Shown here piece after piece: positions 33,479-43,476 of a stretch of 64,000 bases of DNA. A program made the position numbers and the translations under genes. The DNA comes from Flavobacteriaceae bacterium UBA1903 (GTDB lineage Bacteria > Bacteroidota > Bacteroidia > Flavobacteriales > Flavobacteriaceae), in NCBI GenBank assembly GCA_002337605.1, contig DDGL01000007.1, positions 383,162-447,161 of the forward strand, written 5' to 3'. The notes below the pieces were generated by a model that did not search any database, was not told the DNA's origin, and saw nothing but the letters and a program-made list of their open reading frames with translations. Positions within the stretch are counted from its first letter, which is position 1, and every line of letters starts with the position of its first letter.

Positions 33479-33934
33479 CTACTTTTGCTTTGCATTCTTC
33501 ATCATAATGTTTTGAAATCTTTTCTGTAAAGATTCATCATCTTGTAGCGCAGCTCCAATAGTTTGGTATTCTTCTACCGTGATTCCAGTATTGGCTACAG
33601 CTTTTTCCACCTTAGCTTCAATAGCAGGTTGCATTTTTTTTATTTCAGCCATTATGATACGGTGTTTTTTTAGTTCTTCAGCTGTAGCATCTACTTCCTG
33701 ATCCGGGTTTGTAGCTGCTTGTTGTATAGTTGAAAACCGTTCTATTTTCATTCCATTATCAGTAATAACTGTTGACATTTGCTGCTGTGCCTTTTGGTTT
33801 TCTATTTGAATTACTTGAAAAGCATCTGCAAATTTGTTTAAATCTGCATCTGTAATTTTATCTTTTGTTTGTCCAAAAGAAACACCAAATAGAGATATAA
33901 ATAGTACTAGAGTAGTCGCTTTTAATTTTGACAT
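33479..33934 (-). CDS. DUF4168 domain-containing secreted protein
   Basis: A 151-residue exported helical protein: signal peptide MSKLKATTLVLFISLFGVSFGQ, then the DUF4168 helical region with KITDADLNKFADAFQVIQIENQKAQQ and, at the C terminus, TGITVEEYQTIGAALQDDESLQKRFQ. The start at 33934 is chosen over the upstream in-frame ATG at 33982 because it gives a canonical signal peptide. The role is unknown; members are periplasmic. Monocistronic, with a terminator downstream. Confidence 0.88.
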   Translation of the reverse strand: MSKLKATTLVLFISLFGVSFGQTKDKITDADLNKFADAFQVIQIENQKAQQQMSTVITDNGMKIERFSTIQQAATNPDQEVDATAEELKKHRIIMAEIKKMQPAIEAKVEKAVANTGITVEEYQTIGAALQDDESLQKRFQNIMMKNAKQK

Positions 33935-34100
33935 CGATTCTGTATTTTTAATTTTATTAATGTGTGGCGCAATGGTAACCAAACTTATTTCGAATTAAAA
34001 GCATTGAATAGCCAAGCTACCTGATTTTAAAAAACATTTAACAAAACTAGTGGGTACAACAAGCTCTTTCCTAATAAAATTAACGACCTTTTTAAATAGG

Positions 34101-35642
34101 CTATAATGGAATATTACCGTGTTTTCGGTCAGGTCGTGAAACCGATTTTGTTTCCAGCATGGCAAAAGATTTTAATAATTTACGTCGTGTTTCTTTTGGC
34201 TGAATCACTTCGTCTATAAATCCGCGTTGTGCAGCCCTAAAGGGGTTTGCAAACTTTTCGGCATATTCTGCTTCCTTTTCTGAAAGCTTTAATGCCGGGT
34301 CCTTGGCAGCGGCAATTTCTTTTCTGAAAATAATTTCACTCGCTCCCTTTGCTCCCATCACTGCAATTTCGGCAGTTGGCCATGCAAAATTCATATCGGC
34401 TCCAATGTGTTTGCTATTCATGACATCGTAGGCACCTCCATACGCTTTTCTGGTAATAACTGTTACTCTTGGCACTGTTGCTTCACTTAAAGCATACAGT
34501 AATTTAGCTCCGTTTAAAATAATACCATTCCACTCCTGGTCTGTTCCCGGTAAAAAACCAGGTACATCTACTAACACTAACAAAGGAATATTAAAACAAT
34601 CGCAAAAGCGGGTAAATCGCGCTCCTTTTCTGGAGCTTTCTACGTCCAAAACACCTGCAAGACTCATGGGCTGGTTCGCAACAATACCTATACTCCTGCC
34701 TCCTAAACGTGCAAAGCCTACAATAATATTATCTGCATAGTCCTTATGAATTTCAAAAAAGGAAGATGTGTCTATAATTCCTTCAATAACCGAATGCATA
34801 TCGTACGGTTTGTTAGACGAATCTGGAACAATAGTCTCCAGTTCCTCACGTAGTTCATCTGCTAGCTCGTAGGGCAGTTTATGAGGTGTTTGTTTGTTAT
34901 TCTGAGGAAGATAACTGTACAGTTGCTTTATCTGGTTAAGACATACTATATCGCTGGCAGCCGTTAGATGCGTTACACCACTTTTAGTAGCATGGGTTCT
35001 GGCACCTCCCAATTCTTCTGAAGTTACATTTTCATTGGTCACCGTTTTAACTACGTTAGGCCCGGTTACGAACATATAGCTGCTGTCCTGCACCATAAGC
35101 GTAAAATCTGTCATTGCCGGAGAGTATACTGCCCCCCCTGCACAAGGTCCCATAATCGCTGAAATCTGTGGAATCACCCCAGACGCCTGCACATTTCTGT
35201 AAAAAATATCTGCATACCCACCAAGAGAACGAACTCCTTCCTGAATTCGGGCGCCTCCTGAATCGTTTAGTCCTATTAAAGGAGCGCCCACCCGAAGCGC
35301 ATGATCCATGACTTTACAAATCTTTTCGGCGTGTGTTTCAGATAAAGCACCTCCAAAAACAGTAAAATCCTGAGCGAAAATATATACAAGTCTGCCATCT
35401 ATAGTTCCATACCCAGTTACCACCCCATCGCCGTAATAAATCTCTTTATCCATTCCAAAATCGGTCGTACGATGTGTTACCAGGATTCCCATTTCTTCAA
35501 AAGAGCCTTCGTCTAACAGGTAGTCAACACGTTCTCTTGCTGTTAATTTCTTTTTTGCATGTTGCTTCTGTATACGCTTTTCTCCTCCCCCCAAATGGGC
35601 TTGAGCTATTTTCTCTTCCAGTTTTTTTGTAGTATCACTCAT
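34101..35642 (-). CDS. Acyl-CoA (propionyl-CoA) carboxylase, carboxyltransferase (beta) subunit
   Basis: A 513-residue carboxyltransferase of the crotonase-like fold. Landmarks are GGGEKRIQKQHAKKKLTARER at the N terminus, GLNDSGGARIQEGV (oxyanion-forming N-terminal carboxyltransferase motif, residues ~122-135), GPCAGGAVYSPA, and in the second half VDVPGFLPGTDQE and RKAYGGAYDVM. It transfers CO2 from carboxybiotin to acyl-CoA. Length and sequence fit propionyl-CoA carboxylase beta subunits. The biotin carboxylase and carrier genes precede it in the same operon (14-base gap), and methylmalonyl-CoA mutase genes are 9 kb away, favouring propionyl-CoA as substrate. Confidence 0.95.
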   Translation of the reverse strand: MSDTTKKLEEKIAQAHLGGGEKRIQKQHAKKKLTARERVDYLLDEGSFEEMGILVTHRTTDFGMDKEIYYGDGVVTGYGTIDGRLVYIFAQDFTVFGGALSETHAEKICKVMDHALRVGAPLIGLNDSGGARIQEGVRSLGGYADIFYRNVQASGVIPQISAIMGPCAGGAVYSPAMTDFTLMVQDSSYMFVTGPNVVKTVTNENVTSEELGGARTHATKSGVTHLTAASDIVCLNQIKQLYSYLPQNNKQTPHKLPYELADELREELETIVPDSSNKPYDMHSVIEGIIDTSSFFEIHKDYADNIIVGFARLGGRSIGIVANQPMSLAGVLDVESSRKGARFTRFCDCFNIPLLVLVDVPGFLPGTDQEWNGIILNGAKLLYALSEATVPRVTVITRKAYGGAYDVMNSKHIGADMNFAWPTAEIAVMGAKGASEIIFRKEIAAAKDPALKLSEKEAEYAEKFANPFRAAQRGFIDEVIQPKETRRKLLKSFAMLETKSVSRPDRKHGNIPL

Positions 35643-35656
35643 AATTCTCTAACGGA

Positions 35657-37102
35657 TTAATGTTTGGGAAGTCTTATTTTTTCAGTATCTTTTAAGTACA
35701 ATCGTAAAGCTACTTTTGCCGCAAGGGCTGCTTCCAGCTGCATTTGTTCTTGTAGCTTTTCTTCGGAATAATAATTTTTCACAAAGTGCGTATCGAAATT
35801 TCCACTTTTAAATGCTTCATGTTCAAAAACAAATTTTCCAAACGGTAAGGTTGTACTTACGCCTTTTACTTCAAATTTAGAAATGGCTTCTACCATATTT
35901 TGTATGGCTTCGCTTCGGTCTTTTCCATAGGTAATAAGTTTTGCTAGCATTGGATCGTATTGAATTGGCACTTCCATCCCTTCTTCAAAGCCATCATCCA
36001 TTCTGATATTTTTTCCTGAAGGGGGGCGATACACTTCTAAAGTTCCTACGCTTGGCATAAAGTTTTGTAGCGAATCTTCGGCATACACTCGTAACTCCAG
36101 TGCGTGCCCTTTTATTTTTAGTTCATCCTGTGAAAATGAAAGCGTTTCACCATTTGCAACTTTTATCTGCTGTGCTACCAGATCTATTCCGGTAATCCAT
36201 TCGGTTACAGGGTGTTCAACTTGTAAACGAGTATTCATTTCAAGGAAATAGAAATTATGCGCTTCATCTAATAAAAACTCAACCGTTCCTGCACCTACAT
36301 AATCGCATGCCTTCGCAACTTTTACAGCTGCCTCTCCCATTTTTTGACGTAAATTTGGAGTTAGCACAGCCGACGGGGCCTCTTCGACCACTTTTTGATG
36401 ACGCCGCTGGATGCTGCATTCTCTTTCAAATAAATGTACAATATTGCCGTGCGTATCGGCTAGCACCTGTATTTCTATATGTCGTGGGGAGGCTACGTAT
36501 TTTTCGATAAAGACAGCCCCATCACCAAAAGCATTTTCGGCTTCGCTTATGGCACGTTTCATCTGGTCTTTTAGTTCTGAAGCTTTCTCAACAACGCGCA
36601 TTCCTTTACCTCCACCTCCAGCAGAAGCTTTTATAAGGATGGGAAAACCAATTTCTTTGGCAATTCTGGTTGCCTTTTCAACATCGGTTATGGCTTCGTC
36701 GATTCCAGGCACCATAGGAATGTCATAGGATTTTACAGCATCTTTGGCTGCAAGTTTACTTCCCATAACACGGATAGCATGAGATTTCGGACCAATGAAA
36801 GTAATGCCACTTTTTTCAACCTTTTCAGCAAATTCAGCATTTTCACTCAAGAAACCGTATCCGGGATGGATGGCATCTACCTTTAGCTTTTTAGCAACTT
36901 CAATAATATAATCTCCTCGTAAATAAGACTGATTTGAGGGCGGCGGACCAATAAGTACTGCCTCATCTGCAAACCGAACGTGAGGGGCGTTTCTATCAAT
37001 TTCAGAATAAACAGCCACAGTTTTAATTCCCATGGCCCGTGCAGTTTTCATAACACGTAAGGCTATTTCACCTCTATTGGCAACCAGTATTTTTTGTATC
37101 AT
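35657..37102 (-). CDS. Biotin carboxylase subunit of acyl-CoA carboxylase
   Basis: A 481-residue ATP-grasp biotin carboxylase. Landmarks: ILVANRGEIALRVMKTARAMG at the start, HPGYGFLSENAEFAE, the ATP-binding GGGGKGMR loop (residues ~160-167), RHIEIQVLAD, ECSIQRRHQKVVEEAPS and FLEMNTRLQVEHPVTE. It carboxylates biotin on the separate carrier protein encoded just upstream (4-base overlap). Compared with plain AccC (~450 residues) it has ~30 extra C-terminal residues. Propionyl-CoA carboxylase alpha subunits often fuse carboxylase and carrier; here they are separate genes. Confidence 0.95.
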   Translation of the reverse strand: MIQKILVANRGEIALRVMKTARAMGIKTVAVYSEIDRNAPHVRFADEAVLIGPPPSNQSYLRGDYIIEVAKKLKVDAIHPGYGFLSENAEFAEKVEKSGITFIGPKSHAIRVMGSKLAAKDAVKSYDIPMVPGIDEAITDVEKATRIAKEIGFPILIKASAGGGGKGMRVVEKASELKDQMKRAISEAENAFGDGAVFIEKYVASPRHIEIQVLADTHGNIVHLFERECSIQRRHQKVVEEAPSAVLTPNLRQKMGEAAVKVAKACDYVGAGTVEFLLDEAHNFYFLEMNTRLQVEHPVTEWITGIDLVAQQIKVANGETLSFSQDELKIKGHALELRVYAEDSLQNFMPSVGTLEVYRPPSGKNIRMDDGFEEGMEVPIQYDPMLAKLITYGKDRSEAIQNMVEAISKFEVKGVSTTLPFGKFVFEHEAFKSGNFDTHFVKNYYSEEKLQEQMQLEAALAAKVALRLYLKDTEKIRLPKH

Positions 37103-37587
37103 GCTTCTTCAAAATCTATTAATAATGCTCCTTTTTCTACCGTTTGTCCGGTAGCTATATGGACAGTCTTTATAACCCCATTTTTTGGAGATAATAGGGC
37201 ATTTTCCATTTTCATCGCTTCCAGGACGCATAGTACCTCCCCTTCTTTTACCTCTTGCCCTTCAGTAACCGAAACATCAATTAACAGTCCTGGCATGGGT
37301 GCATAAATTTCATTACTTACTGCATCTTCGCCTGTCGCCAGGCCCATTTCAGCAATAAGCAAGTCCAGTTCATTGTCTATCCTGACCTCGTATACTGTTC
37401 CTTTTATTTTAAATTGATAGGTACGGTTATTGAAATCACTTTTCAACAGATCCACATCAATGGATTCATGATCGTGGATAACCTGAGCTTTTTCTTTCCC
37501 TACTACCATGTCAAGCGAGGCTGCCTCTTCCTTGGAAACTGTAAACTCAAAATTTGTATTTACGTGTGCTTTATAGTTTGAATTCAT
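37099..37587 (-). CDS. Biotin carboxyl carrier protein of acyl-CoA carboxylase
   Basis: A 162-residue biotinyl-domain protein. The biotinylation site EAMKMEN (lysine within LCVLEAMKMENALLSP, residues ~126-141) is intact, preceded by APMPGLLIDVSVTEGQEVKEG. The N-terminal ~70 residues are a soluble domain seen in propionyl-CoA carboxylase carriers of Bacteroidota. The gene overlaps the biotin carboxylase start by 4 bases; three genes (carrier, carboxylase, carboxyltransferase) make up the operon. Start ATG 37587. Confidence 0.94.
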   Translation of the reverse strand: MNSNYKAHVNTNFEFTVSKEEAASLDMVVGKEKAQVIHDHESIDVDLLKSDFNNRTYQFKIKGTVYEVRIDNELDLLIAEMGLATGEDAVSNEIYAPMPGLLIDVSVTEGQEVKEGEVLCVLEAMKMENALLSPKNGVIKTVHIATGQTVEKGALLIDFEEA

Positions 37588-37847
37588 GTACTGAATTTTT
37601 GATAAAGATAAGATTAGTGAGACGATACTACAAACTAAGAAAAACGGAATTGAGAATCAACAGAATACAGGATCGTATCCGGGAATTGATTGGATGAGAA
37701 CTATAGCAACTACTCACAATTAAGTTGAGAATTTATAATTCAGTCACCTTAAATACGTTAGAGTTTGTTACTAATACTATGGAGACTATAAATAGAAAAT
37801 CGCTAACTTTTCCCTACTTTTATCGTTTAAAGAAAAGGTAATATTAA

Positions 37848-39482
37848 ATGCTTATACACGCACGTATTCCCATAGTGCTTCTACTACTCTTATTTTCAAT
37901 ACATGGTATCGCACAAGTTGATACCCCTACACAAGCAGACGACCAAATTGAAGAGGCTATTAAGCAAATGTTTGAAAAAGAACATACCAGATCTTTAGAG
38001 CTCTTAGTTGAAACTCAAACGATAGCTCAAAAAAAAGAGTGGCACGAGCAGGACTTCAGGGCCACGCTAAATATAGGTTCTAACTACTACTTGCTTTCAG
38101 ATTATGGGGAGGCCCTTCAATACTACCTGCAAGCCTACGAAATTGCTATAGCGCATCTAGGTTCACGCCAAGAGATGACGGTTCTTAACAACATAGGAAT
38201 TCTTTATTTTCAGGAAGAAGAACGGACTCAGGCAAAAGAATATTTTTACAAAGCATATCAAAAAGCAAAGCAAGTTAAAGACGAGGTTAAAGTTGGATAT
38301 TATGCAGTAAATTTAGCCTTGGTATCTAATAAAATGGAGGAAGTAGATTCCTCACACTATTATATTCAAGAGGCCTTGCCACTATTAAAAGATACCCCAA
38401 ATGTGTTGTTGCAGGGTAAAATGGCGCAGGCAGAAATGTATTTTTTAAAAGGGCAATACAATAAGGCTGAATCTATTGCTTTAAACATATTGCCAGAGCT
38501 ACAGGGTGTGTCTCAAGTAGAAAACAAAGTTTTTATTCTATTAGTCCTGGCTCAGATAAACGAAGCACAAAACCTTACAGAAAAAGCACTTACATACACC
38601 ATTGAAGCACGAAATACGCAGCTTGGGTTTGAAAATCGCACCGAAGTGTATGATTATTTAGCCGAATTGCATGGCAAAACAGGGGATTTTGAAAAAGCCA
38701 TAGCGTATAAAGACTCTGTATTAATTGCTTCAGACTCCTTAAATACCATTAGAAACAGAAAGTTATTTGAAAATGAAAAAGTAAAATTTCAACTTCAGAA
38801 TTATCAACACGAACTTTCAGAAAGCAAAGAGGTATTAAAACAAGAGCGTCGCTTTTTCTATAGCATCATTGGAGGCACTCTTTTGTGCATGGGTTTTGTG
38901 ATATGGGGTTATAGAAATAATTTAGTAAAACATAAACAACGTAAAAAGATTGTAGAATTAGAATTGGCAAAAAAGAAAAGTGATCACTTACTTATAGAAA
39001 AACAGTTGCGCGAAAAAGAAGCCCTGGCGTTGTTAGAACAAGAGCGACTTAAAAATGAGCTGGAAGTTAAAAACCGAAAATTAACAGCCAAGGCATTATA
39101 CCTTTCCAGTAAAAATGATCTTATAGAAGAAGTTGTTAATTCATTATCTGAACATACCGAAATAGCGAACAACCCACACTTAAAAAAACAAATCACCGAA
39201 TTAAAAAAACACCTTAAAAAAGATACCCAATGGGATAGCTTTTTTACTCATTTTGAAGAAATCAATCAAGGGTTTCTAGATAGACTTAGAGATAAACATC
39301 CAAAACTTACTTCAAGCGATATTCGGTTTATCACTTATTTGTATATGAATTTAAGTAATAAAGAGATTGCCTCCCTATTAAATATTACTCCACAATCCTG
39401 TAGAAAAAGAAAAGAACGAATTTCTAAAAAAATGGACATTCCAAAAAATAGCCCCCTTCATGCTTATCTGTCAAATATTTAA
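37848..39482 (+). CDS. TPR-containing membrane regulator with C-terminal LuxR-like HTH
   Basis: A 544-residue protein: signal peptide (residues ~1-22), periplasmic TPR-like array (~30-300; for example TVLNNIGILYFQEEERTQAKEYFYKAYQ), one membrane span at ~345-362 (SIIGGTLLCMGFVIWGY), a long cytosolic coiled coil (~375-440) and a C-terminal HTH of the LuxR/GerE-like type (~490-540; KLTSSDIRFITYLYMNLSNKEIASLLNITP). The HTH ends RKRKERISKKM, a LuxR-like recognition region. It appears to be a one-component membrane regulator; three phased repeats directly after it precede the next T9SS gene, its likely target. Confidence 0.9.
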   Translation: MLIHARIPIVLLLLLFSIHGIAQVDTPTQADDQIEEAIKQMFEKEHTRSLELLVETQTIAQKKEWHEQDFRATLNIGSNYYLLSDYGEALQYYLQAYEIAIAHLGSRQEMTVLNNIGILYFQEEERTQAKEYFYKAYQKAKQVKDEVKVGYYAVNLALVSNKMEEVDSSHYYIQEALPLLKDTPNVLLQGKMAQAEMYFLKGQYNKAESIALNILPELQGVSQVENKVFILLVLAQINEAQNLTEKALTYTIEARNTQLGFENRTEVYDYLAELHGKTGDFEKAIAYKDSVLIASDSLNTIRNRKLFENEKVKFQLQNYQHELSESKEVLKQERRFFYSIIGGTLLCMGFVIWGYRNNLVKHKQRKKIVELELAKKKSDHLLIEKQLREKEALALLEQERLKNELEVKNRKLTAKALYLSSKNDLIEEVVNSLSEHTEIANNPHLKKQITELKKHLKKDTQWDSFFTHFEEINQGFLDRLRDKHPKLTSSDIRFITYLYMNLSNKEIASLLNITPQSCRKRKERISKKMDIPKNSPLHAYLSNI

Positions 39483-39485
39483 GTA

Positions 39486-39526
39486 ACATGTCACAATATT
39501 GAAGGGCACATGTCACAAAATGTCAC
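39486..39526 (+). promoter_or_regulatory. Operator-like cluster of three TGTCAC direct repeats
   Basis: ACATGTCACAA occurs at 39486-39496 and again at 39508-39518 (22 bases apart, about two helical turns); AATGTCACG at 39519-39527 repeats TGTCAC a further 10 bases on (one turn). All three are on the same face of the helix and lie between the LuxR-like regulator stop and the T9SS gene. A TATATTTA element at 39560-39567 could be the -7 box, placing the repeats about 45-85 bases upstream of initiation, as for an activator. Confidence 0.6.
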
Positions 39527-39591
39527 GCCCTGTTTTAGCTGTAAAAAGGCTGTTGTATCTATATTTATCACATAATTTAAAAATAGATACA

Positions 39592-41919
39592 ATGAAAAAA
39601 TTAACAACCCTCTTCTTACTTTTCTTTTCTATACTTATAGTACAAAATAGTATTGCTCAAGTGGCTTTTGAAGGTGCAAAAGAGTACGGACAACTATTTA
39701 ATGTAACCTATAGTGAAACTGAAGAAGATGTTATCTACGCACGTACAGTTACCAACCATATTGTCACTTCTACAAATGGTGGTGATACTTGGGAAATTTT
39801 ATATGCTGACCCTTTAGACACCTATGCAACGCTTAAGGATCTTAAACTCATAAACAATGGAACAACCTTAAGCTTTACTATTTCAGCAGAAGGGACAGAT
39901 TATAATGCAATTGTATTATTTGACCTTGCTAACGAAACAATTACACGAACCTACTCGCCTCCAAATTCTTTTGAGACAGATATTTTAATTGAATCGTATG
40001 ATATTTTAGACTCAAATAACGATGTAGCCCTTATGCATACAACCTACTCTTTAGGAGGTGCTTATACCCATGAAGTCTTTTATACCAGTGATGGAGGAAC
40101 AAATTGGTTCCCGGTTTACTATAGTCCGGTTAATTATGAAATTGCTATAAATAATGTAGCGATCTCCCCGGAAAATGACGAACATTTATTTCTAATGCGA
40201 GGGGGATCTACCACAAGAGATTTTGGAGGTTTGCTTGTATCTACCGATGCCGGCCAAACCTGGGAAGAAAAAATTCGTGGAAATATGTACGATCCAATTG
40301 CTTTTAACCCAGAGAATGCAAACGATATTTTAGTGGGCACAGGATATGGTTATGAAACCCACGAAGAAAACCTATACCGCTCTCTGGATGGTGGTCAAAC
40401 CTGGAGTATAGTACCAATTACCTGGACCTCTATGTCTCAGGATAATATAACCGCCATCACATTCAATCCTTCAAATACGAATGAAATTATAGTACTTGAA
40501 GAAAATGAAATTGTAGTTTCTTCAGATAATGGAGCGACCTGGCAAAACAATGTATACACATCAATTGACCCAGAAACCTATTACTACGGCTTAACAGCTT
40601 CATTCAACCCATTTACTTCGCGTGAAGTGCTAATTAGCACCAATTTTTATCCTTTCTTATCACAAGATGGAGGTAGTACGTTAACCAAACTAGAAAATCC
40701 GTTCATTAACTCTTCGGGAACCGTAGCTTCATTTACTTCAGAAAACGAAAATCACCTGTATTATGGTTTACGCTCAGGATATATTCATAAAGATTTTCAA
40801 GAAGGAACAGAAGAAGGCTATGGGCTGCAATCCTTAAATCAGGGGTTCGGGTCTCCTGTTAAAGTATTTTCAGACCCTGTAGTCGCAGGACGTGTATTTA
40901 CTAACAACCGAGTGGTTAACACTTCCTACTTAAATGTAAGTGCAGCTCACGGAGCCGATTCGAAATTAATTGCCAGCTCAATGTTCTTTTTAATCCTGGA
41001 AGATGTATCTACTTCAGTTACCAATCCAAATATTAGCTGGTTATCTACCGGAATTGAAGCACACAAAGTAGACCTCACAGACATGGAGAATATTATAGAT
41101 ACTAATGTTCCCGTACCACAGACAGGAGAGGTAGTTACTGCCGTACAGGTAGACCGTGAAGATGAAGCTACCATTTATATTACGCAAGGCATTAACTTTT
41201 ATAAGTCGTCTAATGACGGAGCTATATGGGAACTTGCGGTAAACGGCTTGGAAGACCTGGTCACTGGAGATGATTTAATTTTAGACATAGAGCAAAACCC
41301 TCTAAATGCCAATCAATTACTATTAGCCACGACGCAAGGCATCTATTTATCTGAAGACAAAGGTGATTCCTGGAATCTTATTTCGACTGAATTTACCAAT
41401 GATATTGCTTTTTCAACAGTAACTCAAGACGCAATTGTAGCAGTAACTCATTATTCTGATGGCTTTAACATTCCATTACCCATAGCAAAAGCAAAGATTA
41501 TTTTCAGTAAGGATATGGGGGAAACCTGGGAGGAGATCTCTCCGGAAACATTAAGCTACCCAATTACAGAAACTTCTGCATTCATCTTTAGCGAAGATGC
41601 TGTAGCTGTGTATTTAGGAGTGCAGGATTTAGGTTTAGTAAAGTATAATATAAATCTTGAAACGTTAGGTATAAACGCTGAAGTTTTAGAAAATAAAAAG
41701 ATTAGTTTGTACCCTAATCCCGCCACAGAAACTTTTTCAATTAGCAGTGCTCATAGTATAGAGTCTGTACGTATTTACAATATGGCTGGTCAAGAGGTAA
41801 AGAACCTTAACGGAAAAAGTGAAAATATCACTATTTCAGATCTAGCAAATGGAATGTATGTGGTGAAAGTAAAAACTACAGAAGGAAGCATTTCTAAACA
41901 ACTAATCAAAGCCAATTAA
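39592..41919 (+). CDS. T9SS secreted protein with Asp-box/BNR (VPS10/sortilin-like) repeats
   Basis: A 775-residue secreted protein with signal peptide (MKKLTTLFLLFFSILIVQNSIAQ). It contains repeated Asp-box/BNR motifs of the form S-x-D-x-G-x-T-W: STNGGDTWEIL, TSDGGTNWFPV, STDAGQTWEEK, SLDGGQTWSIV, SSDNGATWQNN, SEDKGDSWNLI, SKDMGETWEEI. These build a beta-propeller (sialidase/VPS10 type). The final ~75 residues are a T9SS type A sorting domain (SLYPNPATETFSISS ... GMYVVKVKTTEGSISK). I start at 39592 (signal peptide) rather than the open frame at 39499. It is followed by a second T9SS gene 24 bases on. Confidence 0.92.
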   Translation: MKKLTTLFLLFFSILIVQNSIAQVAFEGAKEYGQLFNVTYSETEEDVIYARTVTNHIVTSTNGGDTWEILYADPLDTYATLKDLKLINNGTTLSFTISAEGTDYNAIVLFDLANETITRTYSPPNSFETDILIESYDILDSNNDVALMHTTYSLGGAYTHEVFYTSDGGTNWFPVYYSPVNYEIAINNVAISPENDEHLFLMRGGSTTRDFGGLLVSTDAGQTWEEKIRGNMYDPIAFNPENANDILVGTGYGYETHEENLYRSLDGGQTWSIVPITWTSMSQDNITAITFNPSNTNEIIVLEENEIVVSSDNGATWQNNVYTSIDPETYYYGLTASFNPFTSREVLISTNFYPFLSQDGGSTLTKLENPFINSSGTVASFTSENENHLYYGLRSGYIHKDFQEGTEEGYGLQSLNQGFGSPVKVFSDPVVAGRVFTNNRVVNTSYLNVSAAHGADSKLIASSMFFLILEDVSTSVTNPNISWLSTGIEAHKVDLTDMENIIDTNVPVPQTGEVVTAVQVDREDEATIYITQGINFYKSSNDGAIWELAVNGLEDLVTGDDLILDIEQNPLNANQLLLATTQGIYLSEDKGDSWNLISTEFTNDIAFSTVTQDAIVAVTHYSDGFNIPLPIAKAKIIFSKDMGETWEEISPETLSYPITETSAFIFSEDAVAVYLGVQDLGLVKYNINLETLGINAEVLENKKISLYPNPATETFSISSAHSIESVRIYNMAGQEVKNLNGKSENITISDLANGMYVVKVKTTEGSISKQLIKAN

Positions 41920-41943
41920 TAGGGTCATTAAAACGTTTTAAAA

Positions 41944-43452
41944 ATGATAAAAGCAATAAATAATAAAAAAATCCTGGTATCTGCTATGTGGTTGCTGGGC
42001 TCCGTAACGTTTACCTCGGCACAATTTGTACAAACTGGAAAAGTAGTAAGCCTGGATCGGGAAGGACGTGCAGAATATGGAACCTCAGTAGATATTAAAG
42101 AAGATTTTGCCATAGTAGGTGCTTCTCGTGAAAATATTGCCGCAGGAGCTGCTTATATTTATCAGAAAGACAGCGAGGGTACCTGGAACGATGCTCAAAA
42201 GTTAACCGCCTTCGATGCACGGGAAATGGCAGAATTTGGAGGCGCTTCCAAGTTTGGTGAAGACTTTGTCGTAGTCGCTTCCGGGAGAGGAGATGTAAAT
42301 AGCATCATAAGGGCCGGAGCCTTATACGTATATAACTTTAATGATAACAATAACACCTGGGAGTACAACGTAAAATTACACGCTAGTGATTTTAGCTCCG
42401 ATGCTAAACTTGGAATGAACCCTACCTCACTTGATGTAGATGGTGAAACTATCGTAGGTGGAGCGCCTGGAGATTCGGGATGGACAGGTGCTGTCTATAT
42501 TTTTGAAAAAGAGGGAGGCGTCTGGGTTGAAAAGCAAAAAATAGTAAGCCCCAATGTACAGGCTGGTGAAACTTTCGGTATTGGAGTTTCTCTTTCTGGT
42601 GCTGTTATGGCAATTGGAGCAAACGAAACTGATAATCGTAAAGGATCGGTCTATATGTATGAAAAAAGCACAACGGGAACCTGGGAATATCAAGAACAAC
42701 TAATGGCTTCAGACGCTACTTCAGATGCGTTCTTTGGAAGTTCCGTGAGTATAGACCAGGATCAGTTAGTTGTTGGAGCCTATGGAGCAAATAGCGAAGC
42801 TGGCGCGGCATATATATATCAAAAAGACAGTTCAGGGTCGTGGCGGGAGACTCAAAAATTAACAGGGGCTCCCGCTTCCGAAAGTGCACAGTTTGGCTGG
42901 AATACAGAAATTAAAGAAGATAATGTGGTGATAAGTGCACCCCATGCATATGGCTTTGATCCTGGAGAACTTTATTTCTTTAAGAAAAATACTGAAGAAA
43001 CATGGATCGAAGAAAGTATTATCCAGGGTGAAGATACTGTTGGAGAAGATTTCTTTGGATGGAGTGTAGCGCTATATGGCGATCAACTCATCTCTGGAGC
43101 TCCCTGGGAAGACCACGATGCTTCAGGAGGCGAAGAGATAGACAGAGCAGGTTCTGCATATATATTTAAAGATGATTCAGTATTAGGCAACAACTTAGAT
43201 AAAAACAAGCCAAATTTTAACGTAACTGTTTACCCTACTCCAGTGAACGAGAAAATTACTGTTAAAATAAAGAACAGCTCCATAAGTAGCCTAGCTTTAT
43301 ATAGTCAAGCAGGTAGTGAACTAAAGCCAAAAATTGTTATTGCCAATAACGAAGCCCACTGTTACGTATCGAATATTTCTGCTGGAATTTATTTTCTAAA
43401 AATTGTAGCTACCAATGGAGTCGTCACAACCAAAAAAATAGTGAAGATGTAA
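41944..43452 (+). CDS. T9SS secreted FG-GAP-like repeat protein
   Basis: A 502-residue exported protein with an N-terminal signal-like segment (MIKAINNKKILVSAMWLLGSVTFTSAQ). The body repeats ~55-residue blades with G-A-x-Y-I/V-Y (AGAAYIYQKDSEGTWNDAQKL, AGALYVYNFNDNNNTWEYNVKL, GAVYIFEKEGGVWVEKQKI, GSVYMYEKSTTGTWEYQEQL), the pattern of FG-GAP-like beta propellers, often calcium-binding. The C-terminal ~75 residues are a T9SS type A sorting domain (VTVYPTPVNEKITVKIKN). Likely cotranscribed with the BNR protein gene upstream, so both may be surface proteins under the same regulator. Confidence 0.9.
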   Translation: MIKAINNKKILVSAMWLLGSVTFTSAQFVQTGKVVSLDREGRAEYGTSVDIKEDFAIVGASRENIAAGAAYIYQKDSEGTWNDAQKLTAFDAREMAEFGGASKFGEDFVVVASGRGDVNSIIRAGALYVYNFNDNNNTWEYNVKLHASDFSSDAKLGMNPTSLDVDGETIVGGAPGDSGWTGAVYIFEKEGGVWVEKQKIVSPNVQAGETFGIGVSLSGAVMAIGANETDNRKGSVYMYEKSTTGTWEYQEQLMASDATSDAFFGSSVSIDQDQLVVGAYGANSEAGAAYIYQKDSSGSWRETQKLTGAPASESAQFGWNTEIKEDNVVISAPHAYGFDPGELYFFKKNTEETWIEESIIQGEDTVGEDFFGWSVALYGDQLISGAPWEDHDASGGEEIDRAGSAYIFKDDSVLGNNLDKNKPNFNVTVYPTPVNEKITVKIKNSSISSLALYSQAGSELKPKIVIANNEAHCYVSNISAGIYFLKIVATNGVVTTKKIVKM

Positions 43453-43476
43453 AATCCAATGATGTGTTTTTTTCGT

